Shown: piece by piece, positions 35,142-45,300 of the stretch
Layout: every line of letters starts with the position of its first letter
How positions within the stretch are numbered: the stretch's first letter is position 1
DNA from: Bacteroidales bacterium
Lineage (GTDB): Bacteria; Bacteroidota; Bacteroidia; Bacteroidales; JAFGXI01
Length of the DNA stretch: 63,121 bases
Direction of reading: 5' to 3'
Assembly: GCA_016936665.1 (NCBI GenBank)
Contig: JAFGXI010000011.1
Span: 1-63,121, forward strand
Notes under the pieces: generated by a model
The model's input: only the letters and a program-made list of their open reading frames with translations
Told to the model about the DNA's origin: nothing
Database searches by the model: none
Program-made: the position numbers and the translations under genes

Positions 35142-36860
35142 TTAATTCAAATCCATCTCTTTTTTAATCTGCTCAATAGTAAGCTTTGCTTCTTTAATTG
35201 CTTTTTCAATATCGCCATCGAAAGCTTGCTTAATACCGATGTAGTATTTTATTTTGGGCTCAGTTCCCGATGGACGAACAGATATTTTAATACCATTATC
35301 CGTAAAGAATTGCAATACATTCGACTTAGGTAAATCAATTATACTTTTGTTACCGTCTTGTAGATTAAATACCTGAGAATTCTGGTAATCTTTTATTGTT
35401 GTTACAGTCTGACCTAATATTTGTTTAGGAGGATTGCTTCTGTAATCGGTCATTAATGCCTTAATAGCTTCGCTTCCTTCCTTTCCTTTTTTAACCACCG
35501 ACACTAAATCTTCGTAGTACAAACCATATGTCTTGTAAATACTAAGAAGCTGCTCATATAAGGTTTGTCCATTTTCTTTTGCAAAAGCAGCGGCCTCTGC
35601 AATTAATGCACAAGACATTACTGCATCTTTATCGCGAACAAACTCACCGGCAAGGTATCCGTAGCTTTCCTCGCCTCCGCCTATGAACTTCAAATTACCT
35701 TCACACTGTTTAATCACATCGGCAATATATTTAAAGCCTGTTAGCACGTCGAAATATTTTACATTATAAGCCTTTGCCATGTCGACCAACAATTCGGTTG
35801 TAACTATAGTTTTTACAATGTATTCTTTCCCTTTCAGTAAACCCTTAGCTTCCCATTGACTCAATAAATAATTCAAAAGCAAAGCTCCTGTTTGATTTCC
35901 GTTAAGTAAAATAAATTGGCCTTTCAAATCGCGAACGGCTATCCCTACTCTATCTGCGTCCGGATCGGTAGCTAACACGAGCTCTGCATCTATTTTCTCC
36001 GCTTTTTCGATAGCCATAGCCAAAGCTGATCTTTCTTCAGGATTTGGGGAATGAACCGTAGGAAAATCGCCATCAACAATAGCTTGTTCTTCAACTACAT
36101 GAACGTTTCTAAAACCGAACACATCGAGTATTTCGGGGACTAATTCGACGCCAGTACCGTGAATTGGAGTATAAACGATCTTTAATTGGTTTTGATTTTT
36201 TATAATTTCGGGGTGTAGCGATAGTTTTTTTATTTCGCTCAAATATTTTGAATCGAAACGATGATCTAAGTACTCTATCAAATCTTCATTGCCATCGAAA
36301 TCGATAGATTCCAATTCAACGGCATTAACTTCGTCGATAACATTAGTGTCGTGAGGTGCTATAAGCTGACCACCATCGTTCCAATAGGCTTTAAAGCCAT
36401 TATATTCTTTTGGATTATGCGAGGCTGTAATAACAATTCCGGCTTGGCAATTTAATGTTCTAATGGCAAACGAAAGTTCTGGTGTTGGACGCAAATCCTC
36501 AAACAAATATACTTTTATACCTAATCCACTTAAAATTTTAGCTGCTGTTTCTGCAAAAAACGAACTGTTATTTCTACAGTCGTATGCAATAGCCATACTT
36601 AGACTTTGATTCGGAAATTGTTTTATAACGTAGTTGCCCAAGCCTTGAGCAGCCATTCCTACAGTGTATTTGTTCATTCGGTTGGTGCCGGCACCCATAA
36701 TGCCTCTTAGACCACCTGTCCCAAATTCTAAATCTTTATAAAAAGATTCTATTAATTCTTTTTCATCGTTTTCAATCAAATGTTTGACTTCTGCCTGCGT
36801 TTCTTTGTCGAATACCGGACTTAGCCAATATTGCGCTTTTTGTAAAACGTTCTGGTCCAT
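35142..36860 (-). CDS. Alpha-D-phosphohexomutase (phosphoglucomutase/phosphomannomutase)
   Basis: 572 aa, typical of PGM2-like bacterial phosphohexomutases. The phospho-Ser loop is TASHNPKEYNG near residue 143, the metal site is DPDADRVG, the sugar-specificity loop GGGEESYG, and the phosphate-binding loop SVRPSGTEPKIK near the C-terminus. It interconverts hexose-1- and -6-phosphates and would supply glucose-1-phosphate to the adjacent RfbA. Confidence 0.93.
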   Translation of the reverse strand: MDQNVLQKAQYWLSPVFDKETQAEVKHLIENDEKELIESFYKDLEFGTGGLRGIMGAGTNRMNKYTVGMAAQGLGNYVIKQFPNQSLSMAIAYDCRNNSSFFAETAAKILSGLGIKVYLFEDLRPTPELSFAIRTLNCQAGIVITASHNPKEYNGFKAYWNDGGQLIAPHDTNVIDEVNAVELESIDFDGNEDLIEYLDHRFDSKYLSEIKKLSLHPEIIKNQNQLKIVYTPIHGTGVELVPEILDVFGFRNVHVVEEQAIVDGDFPTVHSPNPEERSALAMAIEKAEKIDAELVLATDPDADRVGIAVRDLKGQFILLNGNQTGALLLNYLLSQWEAKGLLKGKEYIVKTIVTTELLVDMAKAYNVKYFDVLTGFKYIADVIKQCEGNLKFIGGGEESYGYLAGEFVRDKDAVMSCALIAEAAAFAKENGQTLYEQLLSIYKTYGLYYEDLVSVVKKGKEGSEAIKALMTDYRSNPPKQILGQTVTTIKDYQNSQVFNLQDGNKSIIDLPKSNVLQFFTDNGIKISVRPSGTEPKIKYYIGIKQAFDGDIEKAIKEAKLTIEQIKKEMDLN

Positions 36861-36870
36861 AATAATACCT

Positions 36871-37773
36871 TTACTGTTGGTGTTTGATTAAATATATTAT
36901 TGATGTTGTTAATTCGAAATCTTTTTTTGCCATGCGATGGGCTTTCCATCCGTTCCACATGCCTTTTAAAAATGGAATAGCATCCCCCTTTTGTTTAGAA
37001 CTGATGATAGATAAATAAAACGGATCGAAGGGTAATGCTTTTCTATCAATAATTTCTAACTGAAATTGTTTCATTAACATTTCTACATTTTTAGGCTTAA
37101 AATGCCATAAGTGTATAGGCAAATCCCAGCCAGACCAATATTCGCTATAAAATTGAGCATCAGCAGCATTTGGGTTTGGCAACGCAATTACTAACAAACC
37201 ATCGGATTTTAAAAGTTGACGTATGCTTTCTAAATATACTTTAAAATCGTGAATATGCTCTAACACATGCCATAGCGTTATTACATCGAATTGTTTAGCC
37301 TCCAACTTAAATAATTGGTTAGGTTCTCTAATATCTAAGCTAAATTCTTTGGCGGCAATATCTCTAACTTCAGGATCTTGTTCTAAACCAATAGATTGAT
37401 AACCATGCATCTGCATATAATTAAGAAAATAACCTCTGCCTGTTCCTATTTCGAGCAATTTAGGCTCGGGTACATTAGCCCTGTTTTGTTCAATGAGATT
37501 AAATTTTTGCTTCAACATGTATTCTCTAACTCTATGGTAGAGCTTAAAAAACAATCCTTTTTTTGTGTTGCTATGCGAAATGTATTCTTCTCCTTTATAG
37601 TATGAACCTATATGATCGAAATCCGGCGCATTTTGAGTTAAAACAAAACCACACGATTCGCATTCTAGTAATTCGTACTCTTCTTTTGAAACAGTAAAAT
37701 CTATCGTTTTCAAAAAAGGATTGAGTTTATTATGCCCACAAATGGGACAGACCACATGAAAAGTTCTATTCAT
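36871..37773 (-). CDS. Class I SAM-dependent methyltransferase with N-terminal zinc-ribbon
   Basis: 300 aa. The first 45 residues hold a CPICG ... CESCG pair, a likely zinc ribbon. The Rossmann fold follows with LEIGTGRGYF (SAM loop), ITLWHVLEHI and LVIALPNPN. The family methylates sugars or other small metabolites in glycan gene groups. It starts six bases after rfbD on the same strand, so a role in surface-sugar synthesis is inferred. Confidence 0.82.
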   Translation of the reverse strand: MNRTFHVVCPICGHNKLNPFLKTIDFTVSKEEYELLECESCGFVLTQNAPDFDHIGSYYKGEEYISHSNTKKGLFFKLYHRVREYMLKQKFNLIEQNRANVPEPKLLEIGTGRGYFLNYMQMHGYQSIGLEQDPEVRDIAAKEFSLDIREPNQLFKLEAKQFDVITLWHVLEHIHDFKVYLESIRQLLKSDGLLVIALPNPNAADAQFYSEYWSGWDLPIHLWHFKPKNVEMLMKQFQLEIIDRKALPFDPFYLSIISSKQKGDAIPFLKGMWNGWKAHRMAKKDFELTTSIIYLIKHQQ

Positions 37774-37779
37774 ACTTTT

Positions 37780-38658
37780 TTAGATATTGGCGGACATCTT
37801 TTCGATGCAAAGTTTTAAACTATCCTTCCAATAAGGAATTCTTATTCCAAAAGTAGTTTTAATTTTCTGTTTGTCCAACACACTATACGATGGACGCTTG
37901 GCTGGTGTAGGAAAAGCGTCGGATAAAACTGGCAAAATATCGGCCTTTATATCAGACATTTTACAGATTTCTACTGCGAAATCGTACCAGCTTGCTACCC
38001 CTTCGTTGGCAAAATGATAATTTCCATATTGATTAAAATCGGTCGAAATATCAATCGTGTTTATAATTATCATTATAGCTTTAGCTAAATCCGATGCGTA
38101 AGTTGGAGTGCCGACTTGATCGAAAACCACATTTAGAGTTCCTCTTTCTGTTGCATATTTCTGAATGGTTTTAACAAAATTATGACCAAATTCTGAGTAA
38201 AGCCAAGAGGTTCTGATAATAATTGCCCGTTGACTTTTTTGTGCAAATAATTCTCCATTTAACTTCGACAATCCGTAAGCAGACTCTGGTTGTGTGGGTA
38301 ATTCTTCTGTAAGGGGTAAAAAATGAGTACCCCCAAAAACATAATCGGTCGATATATGAATTAAACGGCTTTGCTGTAGATTGGAAGCTAAAACAAGATA
38401 TTCAACGGCTTTTGCATTTAATAATTCTGCCATCTGAGCATCGCTTTCTGCTTTATCTACAGCAGTGTATGCTGCACAATTAATAATATAATCTATTTTA
38501 TGTTTATTAAAATATGATTCTACGTCGGATAAATTGGTAATATCGAGCTCATCCTTGTCTGTAAAATGCCATTCGAAACCGCGAAAATCATCGGATAACA
38601 ACCTGAGAGCATTGCCCAATTGACCATTGGCACCGGTAATTAAAATGCCTTTTTTCAT
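37780..38658 (-). CDS. rfbD: dTDP-4-dehydrorhamnose reductase
   Basis: 292 aa. NAD(P)-binding GANGQLG at the N-terminus, HISTDYVFGG and the catalytic YGLSK (YxxxK) motif. It catalyses the last step of dTDP-L-rhamnose synthesis. It lies two bases after rfbC in a tight unit with rfbA. Confidence 0.94.
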   Translation of the reverse strand: MKKGILITGANGQLGNALRLLSDDFRGFEWHFTDKDELDITNLSDVESYFNKHKIDYIINCAAYTAVDKAESDAQMAELLNAKAVEYLVLASNLQQSRLIHISTDYVFGGTHFLPLTEELPTQPESAYGLSKLNGELFAQKSQRAIIIRTSWLYSEFGHNFVKTIQKYATERGTLNVVFDQVGTPTYASDLAKAIMIIINTIDISTDFNQYGNYHFANEGVASWYDFAVEICKMSDIKADILPVLSDAFPTPAKRPSYSVLDKQKIKTTFGIRIPYWKDSLKLCIEKMSANI

Positions 38659-38660
38659 TT

Positions 38661-39215
38661 TTATATTTTAAAATCGTGTTCTGCGTCGTTAAGCCATGGA
38701 CTTTCCAAATCTTTTTCAGAAAGCATCACATCATCTTCGGGCACATGCCAATCAATATTCAATGTTGGGTCTAATGGATGAATGCCTCTTTCCGAAGATT
38801 TGTTATAAAAATTATCGCACTTGTACGCAAAAATAGTATCGTTTTCTAACACTGAATAACCATGAGCAAAACCCCGTGGAACAAGGAATTGTCGTTTATT
38901 TTGTCCGCTTAAAACAATACTTTCGTATTGCAAATAAGTTGGTGAATCTTTACGCAAATCTACAGCTACATCGAGCACAGAACCTTTAATAACGCGAACC
39001 AACTTGGCCTGTGAGAACTCGCCCAATTGATAATGTAAACCTCGAATTACACCGTAGGAGGAAAAAGCTTCGTTATCTTGAATAAAACGTTGTTCAATGC
39101 CTTCTGCCTTGAAGCGATCTATTTGATACGACTCGAAAAAGTAACCTCTATGATCTTTATATACATCTGGTTCAATAATTAACAAACCATGAATTTTAGT
39201 AGTTAGTACTTTCAT
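38661..39215 (-). CDS. rfbC: dTDP-4-dehydrorhamnose 3,5-epimerase
   Basis: 184 aa, full RmlC length. Signatures: DHRGYFFESY, RGLHYQ with the catalytic His, KGSVLDVAVDLRKDSPTY, and VPRGFAHGYSVL. It begins directly at the end of rfbA. Confidence 0.96.
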   Translation of the reverse strand: MKVLTTKIHGLLIIEPDVYKDHRGYFFESYQIDRFKAEGIEQRFIQDNEAFSSYGVIRGLHYQLGEFSQAKLVRVIKGSVLDVAVDLRKDSPTYLQYESIVLSGQNKRQFLVPRGFAHGYSVLENDTIFAYKCDNFYNKSSERGIHPLDPTLNIDWHVPEDDVMLSEKDLESPWLNDAEHDFKI

Positions 39216-40100
39216 TTAAATAAAAACTTTAATTTTTTCTTCGGCCAAGGCAATTAAGTATTGACCGTATTGATTTTTTTTCATTGGTTCGGCTAACTTC
39301 AACAGTTGTGTTTTATCGATATAACCTCTTTTGTATGCAATTTCTTCAATACAAGAAACTTTTAAGCCTTGTCGTCGTTCGACTGTAGCAACATAGTTTG
39401 AAGCATCTAACAAACTTTCATGCGTGCCGGTATCGAGCCAAGCAAATCCTCTGCCTAAAAGCTTAACATTTAATCGCTCCTCATTGAGGTACAACTTATT
39501 TAAATCGGTTATCTCAAACTCTCCTCGGGCTGATGGTTTTAAAGATTTAGCTTTTTCGACGACATCGTTAGAGTAATAATATAAGCCTGTTACGGCATAA
39601 TTCGATTTAGGATGTTCGGGCTTTTCTTCGATACTTAATACTTTCCCATTTATATCGAATTCCGCTACGCCGTATCTTTCGGGATCTTTAACGTAATAAC
39701 CAAACACAATAGCGCCATCGGTAAGTTGTGCTGCATTTAGGGCTAATTGACCAAACGAATGGCCGTAAAAAATATTATCGCCCAATACCAAACAAACGTT
39801 ATCCGAGCCTATAAACTTTTCGCCAATAATGAAGGCTTGAGCTAAACCATCCGGAGAAGGTTGTTCGGCGTATTTTATTTCAAGACCCAACTGATGACCA
39901 TCACCTAAAAGATCTTGGTACAAATGGAGATCCTTAGGAGTTGATATGATTAAGATTTCACGTATTCCAGACAACATCAGTACCGACAAAGGATAATATA
40001 TCATCGGTTTATCATATACCGGAATAATTTGTTTTGAAATGCTTTGTGTGATGGGATACAATCGAGTACCGGAACCTCCGGCTAGAATAATGCCTTTCAT
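39216..40100 (-). CDS. rfbA: Glucose-1-phosphate thymidylyltransferase
   Basis: 294 aa from the ATG at 40100, chosen because the protein family starts [16 protein letters not shown]; the open frame goes 14 codons further without family similarity. Also seen: [23 protein letters not shown] and [10 protein letters not shown]. It starts dTDP-rhamnose synthesis. The dehydratase gene rfbB (second step) is not in the group or elsewhere in the window. Confidence 0.95.
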   Translation of the reverse strand: MKGIILAGGSGTRLYPITQSISKQIIPVYDKPMIYYPLSVLMLSGIREILIISTPKDLHLYQDLLGDGHQLGLEIKYAEQPSPDGLAQAFIIGEKFIGSDNVCLVLGDNIFYGHSFGQLALNAAQLTDGAIVFGYYVKDPERYGVAEFDINGKVLSIEEKPEHPKSNYAVTGLYYYSNDVVEKAKSLKPSARGEFEITDLNKLYLNEERLNVKLLGRGFAWLDTGTHESLLDASNYVATVERRQGLKVSCIEEIAYKRGYIDKTQLLKLAEPMKKNQYGQYLIALAEEKIKVFI

Positions 40101-40190
40101 ACTTTTTGTTTTTACAAAATTAAAAATATTAAGCGTAAACACCTAAAACATGTTTACTATACGCCAATAAAACAAAAAGGTTAAATGAAA

Positions 40191-40523
40191 TTAGCTTCTA
40201 TTGTAATCGAGCATGTACTTTAATTGGCCTTTTTCGTCGTACCATTTCCATACTCCAACACGCTTATCGTTTTGATAACGACCTGTCATTTTAAGATACC
40301 CATTTTTAAACCACGACCTATAAACACCGCTTTTAATGCCTTTATCGTAAAACTCTTCGTATTTTTTTTGATCTATTTCAACATAATAGCCAACAATCTT
40401 ACCGGTATATAAGTTGGTATCGGCTTTATGTAATAATAAAACTTCTTGCTGGTTATCAGGGGCTTTTGGATTTGCGCAAGCCATCAGAAGAAAAAGAACG
40501 ACAAGCATCCAGATTTTTTCCAT
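40191..40523 (-). CDS. Small lipoprotein with MORN-like (YwqK-type) repeats
   Basis: 110 aa from the ATG at 40523 (MEKIWM). Lipobox LMAC (Cys about residue 16) predicts a lipoprotein. The rest has MORN-variant repeats (GIKSGVYRSWFKNGYLKMTGRYQNDKRVGVWKWYDEKGQLKY), a pattern often named YwqK-like antitoxin in automatic annotation. No toxin partner is seen; a lipoprotein is unlikely to be an antitoxin. Function unknown. Confidence 0.7.
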   Translation of the reverse strand: MEKIWMLVVLFLLMACANPKAPDNQQEVLLLHKADTNLYTGKIVGYYVEIDQKKYEEFYDKGIKSGVYRSWFKNGYLKMTGRYQNDKRVGVWKWYDEKGQLKYMLDYNRS

Positions 40524-40667
40524 GGTATTAATTATCATTTGTTTGGTTTGGTTTGCAATTTAGTATTTTAGGACTGAAAATACAATAATTTGTAATTTTT
40601 TTTTAACATTCATCAAAAAAAACAATAAAATCGCTTGGAAGAAACACCTGTTAGTCAAATATTTTAA

Positions 40668-42368
40668 CTAAAATCTGCTTTCGTAACCAAAATGAATTTT
40701 AGCATTTTTTATCTGCATCGGATCATTTTTTTGTTGACCTAATGCGTATGATATTGTAAATAAGCCGGCTTTGGTTTTAAAAAATATGCCAATTCCCACA
40801 CCAATCGGATAGTCGAATGCGTAAACATCCAGCTTCTTTTCTACCCAAGCCATATCGGCAAATGCATAAATCGCAGAATATTGATCGAATAAAAACCGAT
40901 ATTCGACTGTAGCAATACTGTAAGATGATGCATAAATAGAGTACTCCATAAATCCTCTTAAATGTTTTAAGCCTCCTATTCTACTAAGTTCGTTCAGCAT
41001 AAAAGAATCGGACCACAGCCAACTGCTTTCGCTTTTCAATAATAAAACACTGTTTTTCAATATTGGCACATAATATTCGACAGAATGAATGAGCTCTGTT
41101 TGTAGCTGCTTTTCTAAAATATCGGTTCTTTGCTTATATCCTGCATTAATCGACCACTCCCAAATTAAACCTTTTTGTGGATTAAAGAAACGATTTGTTG
41201 TTCGGTAATAGTTAACAAGTCCATAGCTATTATAACTATAAGCGCCTAGATTGTTTGGCAAAAGACTATCGGGAATTAAAGTTGCACTTGACTTATTTTG
41301 AAAATTGATGCCCCAATAATTTTGGCCGGACCAATACATTTGTAATGCTACTTTTGAAGATGTATTTAAATAACTTGTATCTTGTTTAAGTAAATCTAGC
41401 TGCCCAGAGGTTCCCAGTTTTGTTTTAAACAAGTAAGGAACCGTAAGTTTTAGGTTTAATTCTTGAGAGCTACTTTCTAACTTTTTCCATCGAAACAACC
41501 ACTCATCGGACTGTTTAAAAATATTCTGAAGATATACATTTACTTCGCCTGTTAATACTGTTTTACCTGTTGTTTTGTCGTTGGGTAAAACGCCCAAGAT
41601 GCCATCGAATCTGTTATTATTGATTTTATCAAGATTAAGGATTAAATCCACTTTATCGTCGTTGAGAATAATTTTAGCAGAAGACACGCGTTTAGCCATA
41701 GATAAACCGGCATACATCGCATTTAATTTATCTATTAATTTTTGATTGTAATTACGGCCCGGTTTTACAGAGAAATAGCCTTGTAGAAATGATTCCGATA
41801 ATTTAAGATTTCCTTCGTTTTGAATAGATCCATAAATCACATTAGGCCCTCGGTCAATCTTTAATTTCAATTTAAGCGACTTATCGTCAACGCTTAAACT
41901 GTCTAGTTTCACCTTCGCTTTGGGGTATCCGTTTTGGTTGAAATAAGCAATCAGTTTCTGGTTTTCCGCATCGACATCAATATATTTTAAAGTTCTTTTT
42001 AGGTAAGCCGAATTCGTTTTTCTCAATTCATATTCGAAAGTTGAGTCTATCTGTACCTCAATACCTTGATAATAATTTCCTAAATGAATATAAACAAGCA
42101 GAGAAGCCTTTGTTTTTTTAACAGAATCGACAGAAGATGCATAATAGCCTTCCCGTTTCAGATTATTAAGTTTTCTTGAAATATAATTTTGAATAGCCAG
42201 AGTGTCTTTAAAATGTTTGAATTCAGGAATTTTAGCTTTATCGATTTTTGTCTTGTCTAAAAAGATGAAATTTGCTTCTATATCCTGAGCGTTAATCGAA
42301 CTTTGGATTAAAAAGATAAAACAAAACCAAATAGTTGAAATAAATATTTTAAAAAATGATTGAGACAT
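40668..42368 (-). CDS. Omp85-family outer-membrane protein (POTRA + barrel) coupled to PorU2-like gene
   Basis: 566 aa. After a signal peptide (ending near INAQ) come POTRA-like modules (about residues 30-250) and a barrel with the Omp85 signature in LKHLRGFMEYS; the last residue is Phe (GYESRF), as needed for BAM insertion. It is shorter than BamA (about 750-800 aa), and TamA-like or patatin-type Omp85 proteins are alternatives. Its ATG shares one base with the stop of the upstream C25 peptidase gene, so the two are translationally coupled and probably cooperate at the outer membrane. Confidence 0.82.
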   Translation of the reverse strand: MSQSFFKIFISTIWFCFIFLIQSSINAQDIEANFIFLDKTKIDKAKIPEFKHFKDTLAIQNYISRKLNNLKREGYYASSVDSVKKTKASLLVYIHLGNYYQGIEVQIDSTFEYELRKTNSAYLKRTLKYIDVDAENQKLIAYFNQNGYPKAKVKLDSLSVDDKSLKLKLKIDRGPNVIYGSIQNEGNLKLSESFLQGYFSVKPGRNYNQKLIDKLNAMYAGLSMAKRVSSAKIILNDDKVDLILNLDKINNNRFDGILGVLPNDKTTGKTVLTGEVNVYLQNIFKQSDEWLFRWKKLESSSQELNLKLTVPYLFKTKLGTSGQLDLLKQDTSYLNTSSKVALQMYWSGQNYWGINFQNKSSATLIPDSLLPNNLGAYSYNSYGLVNYYRTTNRFFNPQKGLIWEWSINAGYKQRTDILEKQLQTELIHSVEYYVPILKNSVLLLKSESSWLWSDSFMLNELSRIGGLKHLRGFMEYSIYASSYSIATVEYRFLFDQYSAIYAFADMAWVEKKLDVYAFDYPIGVGIGIFFKTKAGLFTISYALGQQKNDPMQIKNAKIHFGYESRF

Positions 42369-45300
42369 TAGCGCATAATGTACATTTTTCCAATGCCTTT
42401 TTTAAAGTATTGATCGGCATCTGTAGACATATGCTCAACACGATTACCGTTCATTTTTGTAAAAATTCTATAAAAATAGACGCCATTGGCCAACCGATCG
42501 CCGTACATATCGGTACCATCCCATTTGTAATCCGTAATATTTTTACCTATTCTTAAATGAGAAACTTCGGATAAATTAATTTCTTGTACTAGTTTTCCTG
42601 TAACAGTCATAATCTGAATAACTATTTCTTCCGGAATTTCTGCTCCGGTAAGTGTGAAAACAAATTGTGTTGAGGTTGAAAATGGATTGGGATAATTTAA
42701 AATTTCGGTAATTGTACTTTTGTTAACCACTTTAAAATGAATCGTATAATCGTAACTCCCCGATTCATTATTCGAAGCATCAGTAGCTCCAACCCTCAGT
42801 GTATACAAACCATCTTCTAAAGATTTTGGTTGGAAAAGCATTTCAGCTTTATTTTCAGGCAAGCTCGATGGAGTCCAAAATAATTGTTGAACGCCGCTAC
42901 TGTCGTTTTCGGTCATACGAACTTCATCTGCCCAATTTTCGTGCTTTAAAAAGACCGACACTTTGTTGGCGTCGTCCATATTAAGGTACTGGTTTTCGTC
43001 GTCAATTACAATTAATATGTTCGGATTTGGAGAAACAATATCGCCATCCATTATATGAAAACCATCGAAAGTAACGTTCAGTAAAGGATTCGTTCTATCT
43101 TTTTGAACATAAAAATATTTAACTGCAATGTTATTAAAATGATATTGTTCCAACTGATCATACTCCCCTGTTAAGGAATCGGTTGGATTAAACTCTACCC
43201 AAAGCGATTGGTTCCCCTGTAAATCGATAGTGTTTAGTCGAACTGTATCTGTTAAAATATCTAACGAAGGGTGAGGTCTTAGTTTTACTGTACGAACAAC
43301 TTTGGTATTGTTGTTCTGATCTTTGTGTTTGTATCTGACTAAAAGTGAATCCATATCGAATAAACTTACATTTTGAGTACTTATTGTCATACTCACATTA
43401 TCGCCTTGTTGAAGGGTATCGTTATAAAAAGCAAATGGTAAGTCTAAATCGATTGCTGTTTCGGGCACCGGTGTGTATAACACAGTCCAATCCTGTAACT
43501 GAGTTGGTACTCTAGTAATTGAATCTTTTGAGTAAAACATCAGCTTAATCAGCGGATATTGATTGGCATCTATCCTTTGTTCGAGCGAATAAACATCGAG
43601 AGAATCCTCGGGCAAGGGACCTACTAAAATTTGTTCAGTTCCATGTTGCGTAACCCCGGCAATACTTACATGGGTGTTTTTGTTTTGAACTTGGTCGTAA
43701 TAATTCCAATGAAATGACTGCCAATTAATGGCTGGACCTATCAAAACAGAATGAATCAGTCCATAATCGAAATTTGTTTTGAGCGATACATTAATATCAA
43801 TTTCGTCGGTTACACTTGAGCCTATTTCTTCAAAAGCGGAAGATAATTTCCCTTTCTGAACATATAATATATAAGGATAATTATCTGGAATAGTTCTAAT
43901 TTGAGTGGCTGGATATAAACTCTCGAAAGCTAATTTTGAATTTTCAGGTAACTGAGCAAAATTTCCATTCCAAATACTATAAATTAATACATGCATTCCA
44001 TCGGGTATAGCATTTAGCATTGCTGCAAAATTTTCCATTGAAGTGGAGTCTGTCGCTGTAAACTGAAAATAGTGATCGGGATTTGTACGCGAGAAACATT
44101 TAGGATAATCTCTATGTCCGAAATCTTCTCTATCGGAAAGCCAAGGTTCAAGACTAATGGAATCTATAACAACCACATTAAAAGCAGAGCCTCCACCACA
44201 TGAACTTTGATCACCAACACCATCGATCCAATACCCGACTTCCGGTAATCTGCTTTCAGGAACAGAGCCAATAGTGCGACAAATTAAATTTTTTGGCGTT
44301 GTTATGTATGTATAATCTCTTGTATTTCGATCGTAATTGATAAACTGAAAATCATCTTTTTCAAATTGAAAATAATGCGCCTGCGACCAACCTTCTTTAT
44401 TCGAAATATATCTGAATGAGCTGTAATTCCAACGATTTGAACCTTCGATTGAAACGCGCCAATAATACACAATACTGTCGGTTAAAGTTGTTGGCACATC
44501 CCAGCTTGTAATGCCTCCATTGGTGGCAATTGTACTTTCTCTCATTAAAGGACTGTTGAACTGATCGCTTGTATCGATTTGAAATACAGCATTAAAATCG
44601 CCTAAAAACAAATCGCCACTGCTCGCTTTTAAAGTGACCTCAGCATTTGGATAAACGGCATATTCGTACGGAAATATTGGCACTAAGTCGTTAGTTTGAA
44701 CAATAAAATCAAGCTCTGCAACATTGTTAGACTCATCTAATTCGTCTATCTGATTGAGATTATCGAGCCTCACTATTATTTTATTTAAGCCGATTGCCAG
44801 TTCCGATTTGGTAGGGATATTTAGTTCGAAACTCGAACTGTAGTAACAATAAGTTAAAGTTTTTGAATAATATTCTGAGGTGCCATCAGGAAATACACGT
44901 TCTATAGAAACCACAAAATTTTCATTGATGGTTCTCGCCAGATTATAAAACGTAACTTGTACAGGGAATGAATCAATTTCGTTTGTAATTGGGAGAACTG
45001 ATAACCGAATGCCTGAGGGTTGAATTTGCAAATCGGGTTTGTCGAAAAAATAGGGAACAATGGCAGGGTCGCCATGTAATGTATTATCGTAAATTGTTTT
45101 TTTAACATACAAATTCGTCGATTGATTTTCGGAATAATCATCCATCGAAGCTCTGATAATATCGCCTAAAGCATTGCCGTAATTTTTATAAGCTAAATTT
45201 TTGTACCATTCTTTAGTTATGAGGTGCAGTTGCGATGCGTAACCTAAATCGGCAGACGCTAAAAAAGCTATAGAACCTTTGTCCGGAATCAGCACCCATT

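Noticed and set aside
40191..40523. YwqK-type antitoxin of a toxin-antitoxin pair
   Set aside because: The protein has a lipobox and no toxin gene is adjacent; MORN-like repeats alone do not support an antitoxin.
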